Assembly: GCF_001625575.1 (NCBI RefSeq)
Contig: NZ_AUXV01000001.1
Coordinates: 1-64,000 of the forward strand
Direction: 5' to 3'
DNA from: Pseudoalteromonas luteoviolacea S2607
GTDB taxonomy: Bacteria > Pseudomonadota > Gammaproteobacteria > Enterobacterales > Alteromonadaceae
DNA: 64,000 nucleotides
The number at the start of each line of letters is the position of its first letter. Position 1 is the stretch's first letter. Shown here one piece after another: positions 18,244-27,107 of this stretch. The notes beneath the pieces were generated by a model, which was not told the DNA's origin, searched no databases, and worked only from the letters and a program-made list of their open reading frames with translations. The position numbers were made by a program, and so were the translations under genes.

Positions 18244-19347
18244 ATGAAAGATAGTATCGCCATTATTGGTGCGGGTATTGCGGGACTCGCACTCGCTATT
18301 TTAGCAACCGAACAAGGACACAATGTCACTGTATTCGAACAAAATGATGCAATATCTAACTTAGGGGCTGGGTTCACTTTATGGCCAAATGCGATGTTTG
18401 TAATAAGCCAAATGGGTGTATTACAAGATGTTAAGCGCGTAAGCGGTAGGCCACTGTCTTTACACAGCATTGATAAATATGGCAATACACAGGCGATGAT
18501 GGATATAGCGGTATTAAATCAAGAATGTGGTTATCCCAGCATCACCATATTGCGCAAAGAGCTGATGCAGATATTTTATCAAAAAGCTTTGAAATTGGGT
18601 GTTAGCATCAAATTTCAACAATCAATAAACCAGCAATTGTTACAGCAAATGAAATCACAATTTGATTTAGTGGTAGGCGCAGATGGCAGGATGCACTCTA
18701 CGACACGGCAATTATTGTTTGGTGAACGCCACCAGCCGCAATATCAAGGCTTTATTAATATTGTCGGAATTAGCCAATTAGAGAGCCAACTTACCCCAGT
18801 CATTAAAGAGTACCGTGGCAATGGCCAGCGTTTTGGCATTGTGCCTGTCCATTCAGGTTGGTGCTACTGGGCCGCTGCGTGGCAAGAATCGTTGGGCGAT
18901 AAACAATCGTCCCGTGACTGGGGTCTTGAGCTAGAACATCGCTTTAAAGATTGGCCATCTGACATTCAAAAAGTTATTCAAAAACAACATTCCAAAAAGG
19001 CTAAACCCATTTATTTACATGACCTTGACCCACTCCCCTACTGGCATCAAGACAATATATTGCTCATCGGGGACGCCGCTCACGCTTCTTTACCAACATC
19101 AGGTCAAGGCGCATGTCAGGCATTAGAAGATGCTTGGCAATTGGTGACAGTTTTAAGCAATGATACCTCTCTAGAGCAGGCGCTTAAGGCTTTTTTCCAA
19201 CAACGAATAGCAAAAACCACAGCAGCCCAAAACGCAGGGAGACATGTTGCTTCACAGGTCTTTTCTTCTGGAAACATGACTGTCGAAAGTAGTCCTTTGC
19301 CCAGCGCGAAGCAATTGAAGCAGTTATGGATGAATGGGCTACTCTGA
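18244..19347 (+). CDS. FAD-dependent monooxygenase (aromatic-ring-hydroxylase type)
   Basis: 367 residues; ATG preceded by ATGAGGATC. N-terminal Rossmann GAGIAGLALA (residues 8-17), the mid-protein DG motif GADGRMHSTTR (near 150), and the C-terminal FAD-ribityl motif LIGDAAHASLPTSGQGACQA (near 275-295). These three motifs in order define class A flavoprotein monooxygenases, which use NAD(P)H and O2 to hydroxylate small aromatic or related substrates. It is soluble, with no signal peptide. It is divergent from a LysR gene, so substrate-induced expression is likely. The substrate cannot be told from sequence. Confidence 0.88.
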   Translation: MKDSIAIIGAGIAGLALAILATEQGHNVTVFEQNDAISNLGAGFTLWPNAMFVISQMGVLQDVKRVSGRPLSLHSIDKYGNTQAMMDIAVLNQECGYPSITILRKELMQIFYQKALKLGVSIKFQQSINQQLLQQMKSQFDLVVGADGRMHSTTRQLLFGERHQPQYQGFINIVGISQLESQLTPVIKEYRGNGQRFGIVPVHSGWCYWAAAWQESLGDKQSSRDWGLELEHRFKDWPSDIQKVIQKQHSKKAKPIYLHDLDPLPYWHQDNILLIGDAAHASLPTSGQGACQALEDAWQLVTVLSNDTSLEQALKAFFQQRIAKTTAAQNAGRHVASQVFSSGNMTVESSPLPSAKQLKQLWMNGLL

Positions 19348-19525
19348 ACAATAACTCACAGTAACGCAAGTGAATTAAGTCAAAGCACACGATCGACGTA
19401 TTCGTTAATGTAACAAAATAGATGGTGTGCTGGCTGTAAATAATAAGGACTACCAGTTGTGAAATGGTCAAACTAACGTAACCTATTATGGTAACCACTA
19501 TCACTCCTTCAAAAAGAAATCGAAT

Positions 19526-20512
19526 ATGGAAATATTTTCAGTCATTGTGGCGGTATCACTCACTATGTTTTTGTTCTCTTCGTTGAGCTCTATGCTGGTG
19601 GAATTAATAAATCGCCGATTAAATACGCGTAGCCGGAAATTAAATGACATGCTACATACATTTTATGAAGAAGAGCTCAAACCATATGCAAAAAATGAAG
19701 AGCAAGACGCTGCCGAAAAGTTTGTACGACATATAGATAAAAAAGATAGCAAAGAACAAATAAGTACATTGGACTTCATGCGCAGCCTTGCCCAAACTGA
19801 TATTGGCTACCGGATCTACACTCATATTGAAAAAGATGCCCAGTATTTTTTTGACGATATTGCGTATAGATTTGAAGAATTTGGAGAACGATATAGCGAA
19901 TACTACCGGCAACATGCCAGAAAGGTGAACATTTGGGTGTCCATTTTCTTGGCTTTTGCTATGAATATTAACCTCATCACTATTGTTGATTCACTTCAGT
20001 ATCGCAATGGTGTGAGCGAAGCGTTTGTGCAAAAGGCAGCGACAATCGTCAATGAGCAGCCAGACACAAGCAATAAAGCAAACTTTCAATCCGTACTCGC
20101 TGAAATAAACAACCTAAAAGTCCCGTATGGATGGCCAAAGCAACCCTTTATCGACAATCAAGCAAAACCTTTTGATTTAGGTGCGTACGTCACCGCATTT
20201 ATAGACTCAATCTGCATGGGAGTCGCGCAGTTTGGTTTAGGCTGGCTAATTTGGATAGTAACCACACTTATCACAGGTATGCTGATTGGGCTGGGTTCCC
20301 CTTTTTGGTTTGATGTTTTAAAGCGACTGTTTTCATTTAGCAAAGTGGCAAATTTAATGTTTTTTGCAAATAAAAATATCGCGGCAGAAAATCAACCACA
20401 TCAGCAAGCACCTCAGCCATGGGAAGTATTTGAACGCAGCATTCAAGCCAAAGAAGCACAACAATCACTGCTAGAAAAAATAAACTCTAAAAGCAGTGCA
20501 GACAATACTTAA
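19526..20512 (+). CDS. Unrecognised membrane protein, three to four helices
   Basis: 328 residues. A hydrophobic segment lies at 5-27 (VIVAVSLTMFLFSSLSSMLVEL), followed by a charged, predicted helical cytosolic region (35-125, many E, K, R and D). A helix follows near 136-155 (IWVSIFLAFAMNINLITIVD), then a soluble loop, then a hydrophobic pair at about 218-260 (FGLGWLIWIVTTLITGMLIGLGSPFWFD, quoted in parts: WLIWIVTTLITGML, IGLGSPFWFD). The tail is Gln-rich and polar. The GSPFWFDVL motif near the last helix is the only conserved-looking word. I cannot name the family. It stands alone, with a long hairpin downstream. Confidence 0.65.
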   Translation: MEIFSVIVAVSLTMFLFSSLSSMLVELINRRLNTRSRKLNDMLHTFYEEELKPYAKNEEQDAAEKFVRHIDKKDSKEQISTLDFMRSLAQTDIGYRIYTHIEKDAQYFFDDIAYRFEEFGERYSEYYRQHARKVNIWVSIFLAFAMNINLITIVDSLQYRNGVSEAFVQKAATIVNEQPDTSNKANFQSVLAEINNLKVPYGWPKQPFIDNQAKPFDLGAYVTAFIDSICMGVAQFGLGWLIWIVTTLITGMLIGLGSPFWFDVLKRLFSFSKVANLMFFANKNIAAENQPHQQAPQPWEVFERSIQAKEAQQSLLEKINSKSSADNT

Positions 20513-20534
20513 AACAATAACGTCCACCGAAAAC

Positions 20535-20583
20535 CTCATACTCTGTCCAGCCTTCATATCAAGAAGGCTGGACAGAGTATGAG
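20535..20583. repeat. Perfect 21-base inverted repeat with 7-base loop
   Basis: The left arm starts CTCATACTCTGTCCAGCC (20535-20555) and the right arm (20563-20583) is its exact complement, so a 49-base hairpin forms. It lies 23 bases after the membrane-protein stop and before the convergent response-regulator gene. There is no U-run after the stem. It may work as a terminator or be a small transposable-element remnant. A 24-codon open frame starting at 20579 inside the right arm has no recognisable content. Confidence 0.65.
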
Positions 20584-20746
20584 CGCAAAGACTGAACAAG
20601 TACGTAAAGCTACATTAACCCGCATTGTAATTTCAGCCCTGCTGTACCCATGACGTATTAGTGATTTTATTCTTCAAGAAAAGAAAACCTACAACGCTTA
20701 CGGCAGCAAACTCTCAGCACTTTATGTTAACTTCGATGATGATTGC

Positions 20747-21928
20747 TTAATTGCCAATTGCTTTATTTACAACAGCGAGGATTTCTTGCTTTGTTGATGG
20801 TTTCAAAATATACCCATCAAGGCCATGCTCTGCCCACTTTTTCACTAGCTGCTTGTTTTTGTTTCCCGTCAAGGCGACAACTGGCGTCTTAATATTTTTT
20901 CCTACGTTTCTGATGTGTTTTGTCGTATTTAGGCCATCAAGGTTTGGCAAGAATAAGTCCATAACAATAAGGTCATATTGTGTAAGTTTGATTTTTTTAA
21001 TCGCAGCTAAGCCATCATCTACTTGCTCTATTTCATATCCGACATTCGTCAATACGTCACTGATCATTTCACGATAGATATGATTGTCTTCAACCAGTAA
21101 GATGGACTGTTGATTTGGTGAAGTATCCAAAAACCCGTCACTTGACGCTCCACCTTGTAACTCAGAAGCCTGCTTTTCTTTGATTGGTTGCTGGAGTTGC
21201 TTCATTAATAAACTGTTTAGATCTTGAGATTGCTTTAACCCGTCAACTAGCCCCAATAACTTGCTCGATAAAGACTCTTCTAAAGCACTTAAGAGTGGTT
21301 GAATATGGGACTCATTTAATTCTGATAAGAGCTCTTTATGCATACTGTCAGGGAGCTTTTCGAGAAGATCCTGGTTTATCGTATTGACCTCGTCGCGACT
21401 TTTACTGATCTCTTCAACAACAGACGCCTTATAACTAAGCCCCATTTCAATCAAAGAGTTAAGCTCTTCGTTTTGATTCTGTACAATGCTATCTAATGAG
21501 TCTAAATACGTATTAGAGTCAGTGCATTGCTTCAGTCCTTCATAGACAATAAGCTGTAAACGAAATTTTTCATATAGAGGCTGGTAAACAAAATAGCTGT
21601 CAAAGAGGTTTTTCAAACAGCATTTAAACGCTAGCCCCGACTCTTTATTACTGCATAATAAAACGCTGTAATGGTTTTTGACTAAGCGCTGTTCTTTTAT
21701 CAACATATTGTAAAGGCAGATGCTTTTTTTCACATCCGACAAAGCGAACAAAATTACTTTAGGTGCTAATTGCTCGATGTCATCCAGTGCTGTTTTTCTC
21801 ACCACCAAACACCTAAAGTCGTTTGTTTGCTCAGAGATAAGCTGCGTGACGCCCTGAACATCATCCTCTCTGTGAGTTAATACCAAAACCGCTGGATGGC
21901 GTTTTGCAATTCGGTTAATGCTCGCCAT
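20747..21928 (-). CDS. Response regulator with degenerate N-terminal and canonical C-terminal receiver domains
   Basis: 393 residues. The C-terminal receiver (about 273-391) is canonical: acidic pocket VEDN near 278, phospho-acceptor Asp in IVMDLFLPNLDG near 322, Thr in VALTGN, and Lys in ILKPST. The N-terminal 125 residues look like a receiver fold that has lost its acidic residues (AVLVLTHRED, KVILFALSD). A helical, coiled-coil-prone stretch (about 130-260) links them. No DNA-binding output is present, so it probably acts by protein contact. It overlaps the HPt gene by 14 bases and is the last gene of the phosphorelay operon. Confidence 0.85.
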   Translation of the reverse strand: MASINRIAKRHPAVLVLTHREDDVQGVTQLISEQTNDFRCLVVRKTALDDIEQLAPKVILFALSDVKKSICLYNMLIKEQRLVKNHYSVLLCSNKESGLAFKCCLKNLFDSYFVYQPLYEKFRLQLIVYEGLKQCTDSNTYLDSLDSIVQNQNEELNSLIEMGLSYKASVVEEISKSRDEVNTINQDLLEKLPDSMHKELLSELNESHIQPLLSALEESLSSKLLGLVDGLKQSQDLNSLLMKQLQQPIKEKQASELQGGASSDGFLDTSPNQQSILLVEDNHIYREMISDVLTNVGYEIEQVDDGLAAIKKIKLTQYDLIVMDLFLPNLDGLNTTKHIRNVGKNIKTPVVALTGNKNKQLVKKWAEHGLDGYILKPSTKQEILAVVNKAIGN

Positions 21929-22271
21929 TGGTTAGCTCCTTTTTAATTGCAATAAACTCCCCATTTAATTTGATGATGATTTGTTTTATTGCAGACTTAT
22001 TTTTCGTCAGGCTATAGCGCTCAATTGTCTCTAAAAAATAGGCACTGCGCTCTGCTCCCACCGCCCTTGCAGACGTTTTTAAGAAATGTGCCTGACTTTT
22101 TAACTCTCCGAAGTCATTGATATTAAAAGACTGAACAATGGTTTTTAGCACCGTTGCAGCCTGTGCTAAAAACTCTGTATGAAATTTTTGAATTTTGTCT
22201 GGTTCATCGCCTACCAAGTCAATTATGGTGTTACGATTTAGCGTCTTTAATTCATCAGGCTGAGTGTTCAT
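21915..22271 (-). CDS. Histidine phosphotransfer (HPt) protein
   Basis: 118 residues, about the size of a lone HPt four-helix bundle. The phosphorylatable His lies in AHFLKTSARAVGA near residue 60, matching the HPt pattern (H-x-L-K-[GS]-x-[AS]). It overlaps both neighbours (17 bases with the kinase gene, 14 with the regulator gene), so the three proteins are translationally coupled. It should carry phosphate from the receiver of the hybrid kinase to that of the neighbouring regulator. Confidence 0.88.
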   Translation of the reverse strand: MNTQPDELKTLNRNTIIDLVGDEPDKIQKFHTEFLAQAATVLKTIVQSFNINDFGELKSQAHFLKTSARAVGAERSAYFLETIERYSLTKNKSAIKQIIIKLNGEFIAIKKELTNGEH

Positions 22272-24867
22272 ACCAACGCTCCATAATCAGCTTTATGTCT
22301 GTCAGTCTCACTGGTTTACATAAAAAGTCATTCATACCAATGGATGTGCACATGTCTTTCTCTCCTTGCATTACTGCGCCAGTTACGGCAATGATGGGGA
22401 CAGGGGGTTGCTCACTTTTGGCTTCTTCTGTTCGGATTTGCTTGGTCATTTCATAACCATCGACTTCTGGCATATGGCAATCAGTTAAAATCAGTTTGTA
22501 CTGATGGCTGTGCCAATAATTAAAACCTTCTGCGCCATTACTCGCCACATCACAATGAAACCCTAGCTTTTCTAGCTGATTCTTTATTAATTTTTGATTA
22601 AACGGGTTGTCTTCAACTAACAGAATGTCATGGATGCAAATGTCTTTTTCAACAATTTGCGCTTGAGGCTCAGCTTCAAATGCAAAGTCATCCATGTCCA
22701 ATTGCTCCTGCTGTTGAGCTTGGATTTGTAAATCTAACTGATGTGCGGTCATCGGCTGGTTTGGGTAAATGGCTAATTGAACAAAAGACAGGTCAAACAG
22801 ACTATGCAGCGAAGCGTCGGTATAAACAATTAAATTGGGAAGAAGTTCCAGTTGAGGTAACCTAAATTGTACAGCCTCCAATTCACAAGACAGCACCAAA
22901 TGTAGGGAAGCTGTGGATTCGATGTTCACTTCCCCCTCGCCTTTTAGTTCAATTAATGTTACATCATATAGAGACTGGGCGAGCGTGAGTAAATGTGCAT
23001 TATCGAATGAAAGCTCGCCAATCACATAACAGATTAGCGGTAATTTTGCAGCTTGTTCATGTTCGCTGATATCTAACCAAAACGGCGCTTTAATGGTAAA
23101 AGCACTGCCCTTATGCAGCTCGCTTTCAACAATGATTTGACCGCCCATAAGGTCAATTAGTTTGCCACAGATTGAAAGACCAAGCCCTGTACCACCAAAC
23201 TTTCTCGTCGTAGATTTCTCAGCCTGCGTGAAAGGGGTAAATAGTTTATTAATGGTTTCTTTGCTCATTCCTACGCCGGTATCAGCAATACGAATCGTGA
23301 CCTCCCCTTGGTATATATTGAGTTGCTTAAATTGAACATTAAGGGTAATTCGTTTTTGCTCTAAGCCTTCGGTATTTGTGAATTTGATAGCATTACCAAG
23401 TATATTGAGCAAAATTTGCCTGAACCTGTTTTCGTCGCCTTTCAGAGGTTGCAGTAGTTTAAGTTCTTCATAAACATTTAAACTTATTCCCTTTTCTCTG
23501 GCCGAAGCGCTGAATGTGCAAACTACTTCTGACAGCATCACAGGCAGATCAAACACCACCGTTTCTAGTTCTAATTTACCAGCTTCAATTTTGTTCAAAT
23601 CTAGTAAGTCATTCAAAATAGTGATCAGGTGATTCGCTGATGTCGAAGCTGTATAAACAAGATCCTTTGACTCATTGGCTAACGTGCAGTGGGTTAACAA
23701 ATCCAACGCACCAATAATGCCATTGAGGGGCGTGCGCAATTCATGGCTAATCATCGATAAAAACTCTGACTTAACTTTGTTAGCGCGCTCGGCTTTTTGC
23801 AGAGTTTTATGCAACTCTGCGGTGCGGTCATTAACGCGTGTTTCCAGCTCGGTATTAAGCTCTTTCAAGGCTTGCTGCGCTTTATGAACTTCGGTTTGAT
23901 CAATACATACACCATCTATTCTGCAATGCTCTCCTTTATAGTTTTTGCCAACCCGCCCCTGTGCAAAAACATAGATCACGTCACCATTTTTTAAAATACT
24001 CCGATAATGCTGCTTAAATTCGACCCCTGTTTTTAAGCTTTCATCCAATGCGGATAACACTTTAGGTCTATCTTCGGGGTGCAATAGCTCAACCCATTTG
24101 TTTAAATCACCAATGTCTTTAGGCTCTAATTTGAAAATGGTATTGGCCAGCATGTCCCATTTCCAACGCCACAAGTTACCCGATTTAGTGGCTCGCCAAG
24201 TGCCTATTTTTCCTGCTTCGATCGCTAATTGCTTGCTTTCATCGGCATCATTGAGCGCGATAACCGTATTTTTTTCAATTGTGCAATCTTGCAATGTGCC
24301 ATTTATCCACTGTAACGCGCCACGCTTCGCGAGGCTTCCCTTTAGCGCAAACCAACGCTTTTGGCCCGCACTTTTGAGCCTAAACTCAAACTGTAAAGGC
24401 ACACCAAATTGGGCGTGATTTTCAAAAAACAGCGGAAATAACGCGCGGTCATCCTTATGTACCAAGCATAAGAGCTGCCGCCAGGTAACTTGTACCCCCT
24501 GTGCCACCCCCAGAAACTCCTTCGTAATATCAGACAGGTATACATGCTTTGACTCTAAGTTATATCGCCACAAGCCAATATTGGCGCTGTTTATGGCATC
24601 TGCTAAAAAGCTCCCTTCATCAAAAACAGTGTTACTTCTTTGCAGCACAAAAGAATAGCCGCTTGCCGTACTATATTTGTAAAGTTTGAAATAGCGGTTT
24701 TTGTAGCAGCCAATGGCACTGTCTACTTTGTCTAGTTCTAGATTCAGAAGCGCCTGAATTGACAGCCCTAATACGTCTTTGCAACCTAACAGCTCTATAG
24801 CAGCTGGACTGATTGACTTAATAAGAAGCGCTTTGTCGGTAACGAGAAAAGGGATGCTGCCTTCCAT
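22255..24867 (-). CDS. PAS-containing hybrid sensor histidine kinase
   Basis: 870 residues with no clear membrane segment, so probably a cytosolic sensor. Three PAS/PAC-like units occupy about 5-90, 90-200 and 205-335. A coiled coil (340-370) leads into HisKA with SHELRTPLNG near 375. The HATPase spans about 485-600 with N-box NILGNAIKF, G1 DTGVGM and G2 GGTGLGLSI. A poorly conserved region follows (600-740), then a receiver at 744-865 (LVEDN, phospho-Asp in LTDCHMPEVDG near 795, CKPV Lys). The architecture is of the BarA/ArcB hybrid type without its own HPt, which is supplied by the next gene. First gene of the operon; the signal is unknown. Confidence 0.9.
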   Translation of the reverse strand: MEGSIPFLVTDKALLIKSISPAAIELLGCKDVLGLSIQALLNLELDKVDSAIGCYKNRYFKLYKYSTASGYSFVLQRSNTVFDEGSFLADAINSANIGLWRYNLESKHVYLSDITKEFLGVAQGVQVTWRQLLCLVHKDDRALFPLFFENHAQFGVPLQFEFRLKSAGQKRWFALKGSLAKRGALQWINGTLQDCTIEKNTVIALNDADESKQLAIEAGKIGTWRATKSGNLWRWKWDMLANTIFKLEPKDIGDLNKWVELLHPEDRPKVLSALDESLKTGVEFKQHYRSILKNGDVIYVFAQGRVGKNYKGEHCRIDGVCIDQTEVHKAQQALKELNTELETRVNDRTAELHKTLQKAERANKVKSEFLSMISHELRTPLNGIIGALDLLTHCTLANESKDLVYTASTSANHLITILNDLLDLNKIEAGKLELETVVFDLPVMLSEVVCTFSASAREKGISLNVYEELKLLQPLKGDENRFRQILLNILGNAIKFTNTEGLEQKRITLNVQFKQLNIYQGEVTIRIADTGVGMSKETINKLFTPFTQAEKSTTRKFGGTGLGLSICGKLIDLMGGQIIVESELHKGSAFTIKAPFWLDISEHEQAAKLPLICYVIGELSFDNAHLLTLAQSLYDVTLIELKGEGEVNIESTASLHLVLSCELEAVQFRLPQLELLPNLIVYTDASLHSLFDLSFVQLAIYPNQPMTAHQLDLQIQAQQQEQLDMDDFAFEAEPQAQIVEKDICIHDILLVEDNPFNQKLIKNQLEKLGFHCDVASNGAEGFNYWHSHQYKLILTDCHMPEVDGYEMTKQIRTEEAKSEQPPVPIIAVTGAVMQGEKDMCTSIGMNDFLCKPVRLTDIKLIMERWYEHSA

Positions 24868-25015
24868 ACATTTCCCTGCTGCAAATCACTGAGTAATTAA
24901 CATTAAATATAGCAGCTACACACCAGATGGCTTGTTTCATTGCGTTTCAGGTATGCGAATAAAAAGCGCGGCCCATTTCTATAAACACGTGATAACCGCG
25001 CATTGATTACTTACC

Positions 25016-26011
25016 CTATTCACTCGATGCTGGAATAAGTAACATTTTCCCTAAGATTTGACCGCTTTGAATTAGATCGTGCGCCTTAGCAGCTTCGATT
25101 AGCGGCATGGTTGAGTAAACAGGCGATAACTTCCCTTCTCTCAATAGTTCAAACACTCGCTCTAGAGAGGCTTTCACTAAAGGAAAATTATTAAAGTAGG
25201 TCGCATATATTTCTGAATAAGAAATAGTGGGCGCTTTGCCAAAGTGATTTGCCACTTCAGCCTGCAAATTGCTTTTACCAACCCCCGCTAAAAACCCAAA
25301 AATAACAATGTGCCCTAACGTCGCCAGCGCTTCTAAATCCTGCTTTATGGTATCTCCGGCTACAGGATTAAAAATATAGTCAACGCCTTTACCTGCCGTG
25401 ACTTGCATTACTTGTTCAAGCCAATCCCCTGTCGAATTAAAGGCGTAGTCTGCACCTAGTTTAAGTGCTTGTGCGACCTTCGCGTCTTTTCTGTCTAAAG
25501 CAATGACAGTAACTCCAGCAGCCTTTGCTAATTGAATCAATGCCGTGCCCACACCACCGGTCGATGCATACACTAACGCAATCTTACCTTGCTGCGCACG
25601 CACAACATTATGCAGCATATGGTATGCGGTAAAATAAGTAACAGGCATTGACCCAGCTTCTAGCAAATTTGCCTCATCGTCCAAAACGATTAGCTTGTCT
25701 GCATCAACAGCAGTGTACTGTGCATACATCGAAGCGCCAATAGGACCTAAATAAGCCACTTTTTGACCTTTTTTGAGGGGAGTTCCATTGTTATCGACAA
25801 TGGTACCACTGCCTTCCACACCAGATACAAAAGGTAACTCAGGCATCATACCGGGTGGCATGCTGCCCTCTCTAATCACGGTATCTATAAAATTAACGGG
25901 CGCCGCTGCAACTTTTACCAACACTTGGTTTTTGTTAAGCATCGGAGTCGGCATGTCTGCGTATTGCAACTGTTCACTGCCACCTGTTTGCTCTAATAAA
26001 ATCGCTTTCAT
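25016..26011 (-). CDS. Quinone oxidoreductase-like zinc-free MDR dehydrogenase
   Basis: 331 residues. GroES-like domain first (ADMPTPMLNKNQVLVKV), then a Rossmann NAD(P)H site in ASTGGVGTALIQLAKAAGV near residues 150-170. The catalytic-zinc cysteines of alcohol dehydrogenases are absent, as in quinone/enone reductases (QOR family). Predicted reaction: NADPH-dependent reduction of quinones or alpha,beta-unsaturated carbonyls. It is divergent from the LysR gene at 26158, across a 16-base palindrome, and so is probably regulated by it. Confidence 0.87.
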   Translation of the reverse strand: MKAILLEQTGGSEQLQYADMPTPMLNKNQVLVKVAAAPVNFIDTVIREGSMPPGMMPELPFVSGVEGSGTIVDNNGTPLKKGQKVAYLGPIGASMYAQYTAVDADKLIVLDDEANLLEAGSMPVTYFTAYHMLHNVVRAQQGKIALVYASTGGVGTALIQLAKAAGVTVIALDRKDAKVAQALKLGADYAFNSTGDWLEQVMQVTAGKGVDYIFNPVAGDTIKQDLEALATLGHIVIFGFLAGVGKSNLQAEVANHFGKAPTISYSEIYATYFNNFPLVKASLERVFELLREGKLSPVYSTMPLIEAAKAHDLIQSGQILGKMLLIPASSE

Positions 26012-26108
26012 GTTTCTCTCCTGTCATTCATAACAGCCTTATGCTGATACTTGGCCTAACTTTACCTAGCTTATGGCAATGAAAAAATAAGCGATGATGG
26101 ACTTATCA

Positions 26109-26124
26109 ATCCCATAAATGGGAT
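26109..26124. promoter_or_regulatory. Palindrome in the LysR/quinone-reductase divergent promoter
   Basis: ATCCCAT-AA-ATGGGAT is a perfect 7-2-7 inverted repeat, 34 bases upstream of the LysR ATG. It is the compact version of the heptamers seen at 18159-18196 and has the same 7-2-7 geometry as the palindrome at 59037-59052. Likely LysR-type operator. Confidence 0.5.
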
Positions 26125-26157
26125 AATAACCATACACTTTTGTTCGAGGTAAGTATT

Positions 26158-27060
26158 ATGAAACGCGTACTGGATGACCTAAACCTTTTTTGTGCGGTCG
26201 TAGAACATGGCAGCTTAAAGGCTGCCTCTAATAGCACCGGCATACCTCACAGTACCGTCAGTCGGAGATTAGAGGCCCTTGAACAGACTTTAGGGTTAAC
26301 CTTGATGCAAAGGACAACTCGAGAAGTCACCGTTACTCCTAGAGGAAAAGAGTTATATCTTGATTGTGAGCCACTTTTCAATAGACTAAGAGACTCTATC
26401 TCACTTGCTGAAGACGCTGAAGCCACGTTTAAAGGCCCACTAAATGTGTCGATGCCAGTGCGAGCAGGAATTGATTTTCTAGGTGCCTGGTTAATCGATT
26501 TCGCATCAGAACACCCTGAGTTGAAACTAAATGTCTCCCTTTCAAATGACAACAAGAACCTGATAAAAGAAGATATAGATCTGGCTTTTCGTGTCGGTCC
26601 GCTATTAGACTCATCCGCAATAGCATTGCATTTGTGGGATATACCCTATTCACTTTGCGCGCACCACTCGTACATCGAAAAGCATAACTTGAACCCAAAC
26701 AAAGTTACCGCACACCAAGTATCGACTCTACCTTGTGTAATTGCTCACCCAGCTAAACAATGGTCATTTGTAGATACTTTAAGTAACGAAGTGATGATTT
26801 CCCCTCAACCGAGCCTAGAAGTTGATGACTTGGGGCTTGCTTACCATGGTGTACTTACCGGCCAATATATGGCCATGCTGCCTCAATCAATGATAAAAAG
26901 TGATGACGTGCAAAGCCTCATGGTTGATGCATTAGCTCCCCGTACCAGAGTAATGTACGCCTACTATTTTGGAAAAAGGCATATACAAAGCCAGATCAAA
27001 CAGCTGGCAGGCTATGTAAAAAGCAGATTTCATGAAAGTCTTTCAGCACCCAATAACTGA
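26158..27060 (+). CDS. LysR-family regulator beside quinone-reductase gene
   Basis: 300 residues from the ATG at 26158, chosen because GAGG lies about 8-9 bases upstream; a TTG six codons earlier is in frame but less likely. The HTH is at residues 5-65 (GSLKAASNSTGIPHSTVSRR, then LEALEQTLG) with QRTTREVTVT following, and the periplasmic-binding-protein-like effector domain from 90. It is probably the regulator of the divergent quinone reductase, sensing an electrophile or its product. Confidence 0.9.
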   Translation: MKRVLDDLNLFCAVVEHGSLKAASNSTGIPHSTVSRRLEALEQTLGLTLMQRTTREVTVTPRGKELYLDCEPLFNRLRDSISLAEDAEATFKGPLNVSMPVRAGIDFLGAWLIDFASEHPELKLNVSLSNDNKNLIKEDIDLAFRVGPLLDSSAIALHLWDIPYSLCAHHSYIEKHNLNPNKVTAHQVSTLPCVIAHPAKQWSFVDTLSNEVMISPQPSLEVDDLGLAYHGVLTGQYMAMLPQSMIKSDDVQSLMVDALAPRTRVMYAYYFGKRHIQSQIKQLAGYVKSRFHESLSAPNN

Positions 27061-27107
27061 CTTCACCCTTGATGAGGATACATTACTTGGCGTGTGTTTA
27101 AATACAG

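Noticed and set aside
20579..20653. 24-codon open frame after the 21-base inverted repeat
   Set aside because: Its ATG is in the hairpin arm, there is no RBS, and the peptide matches nothing recognisable.
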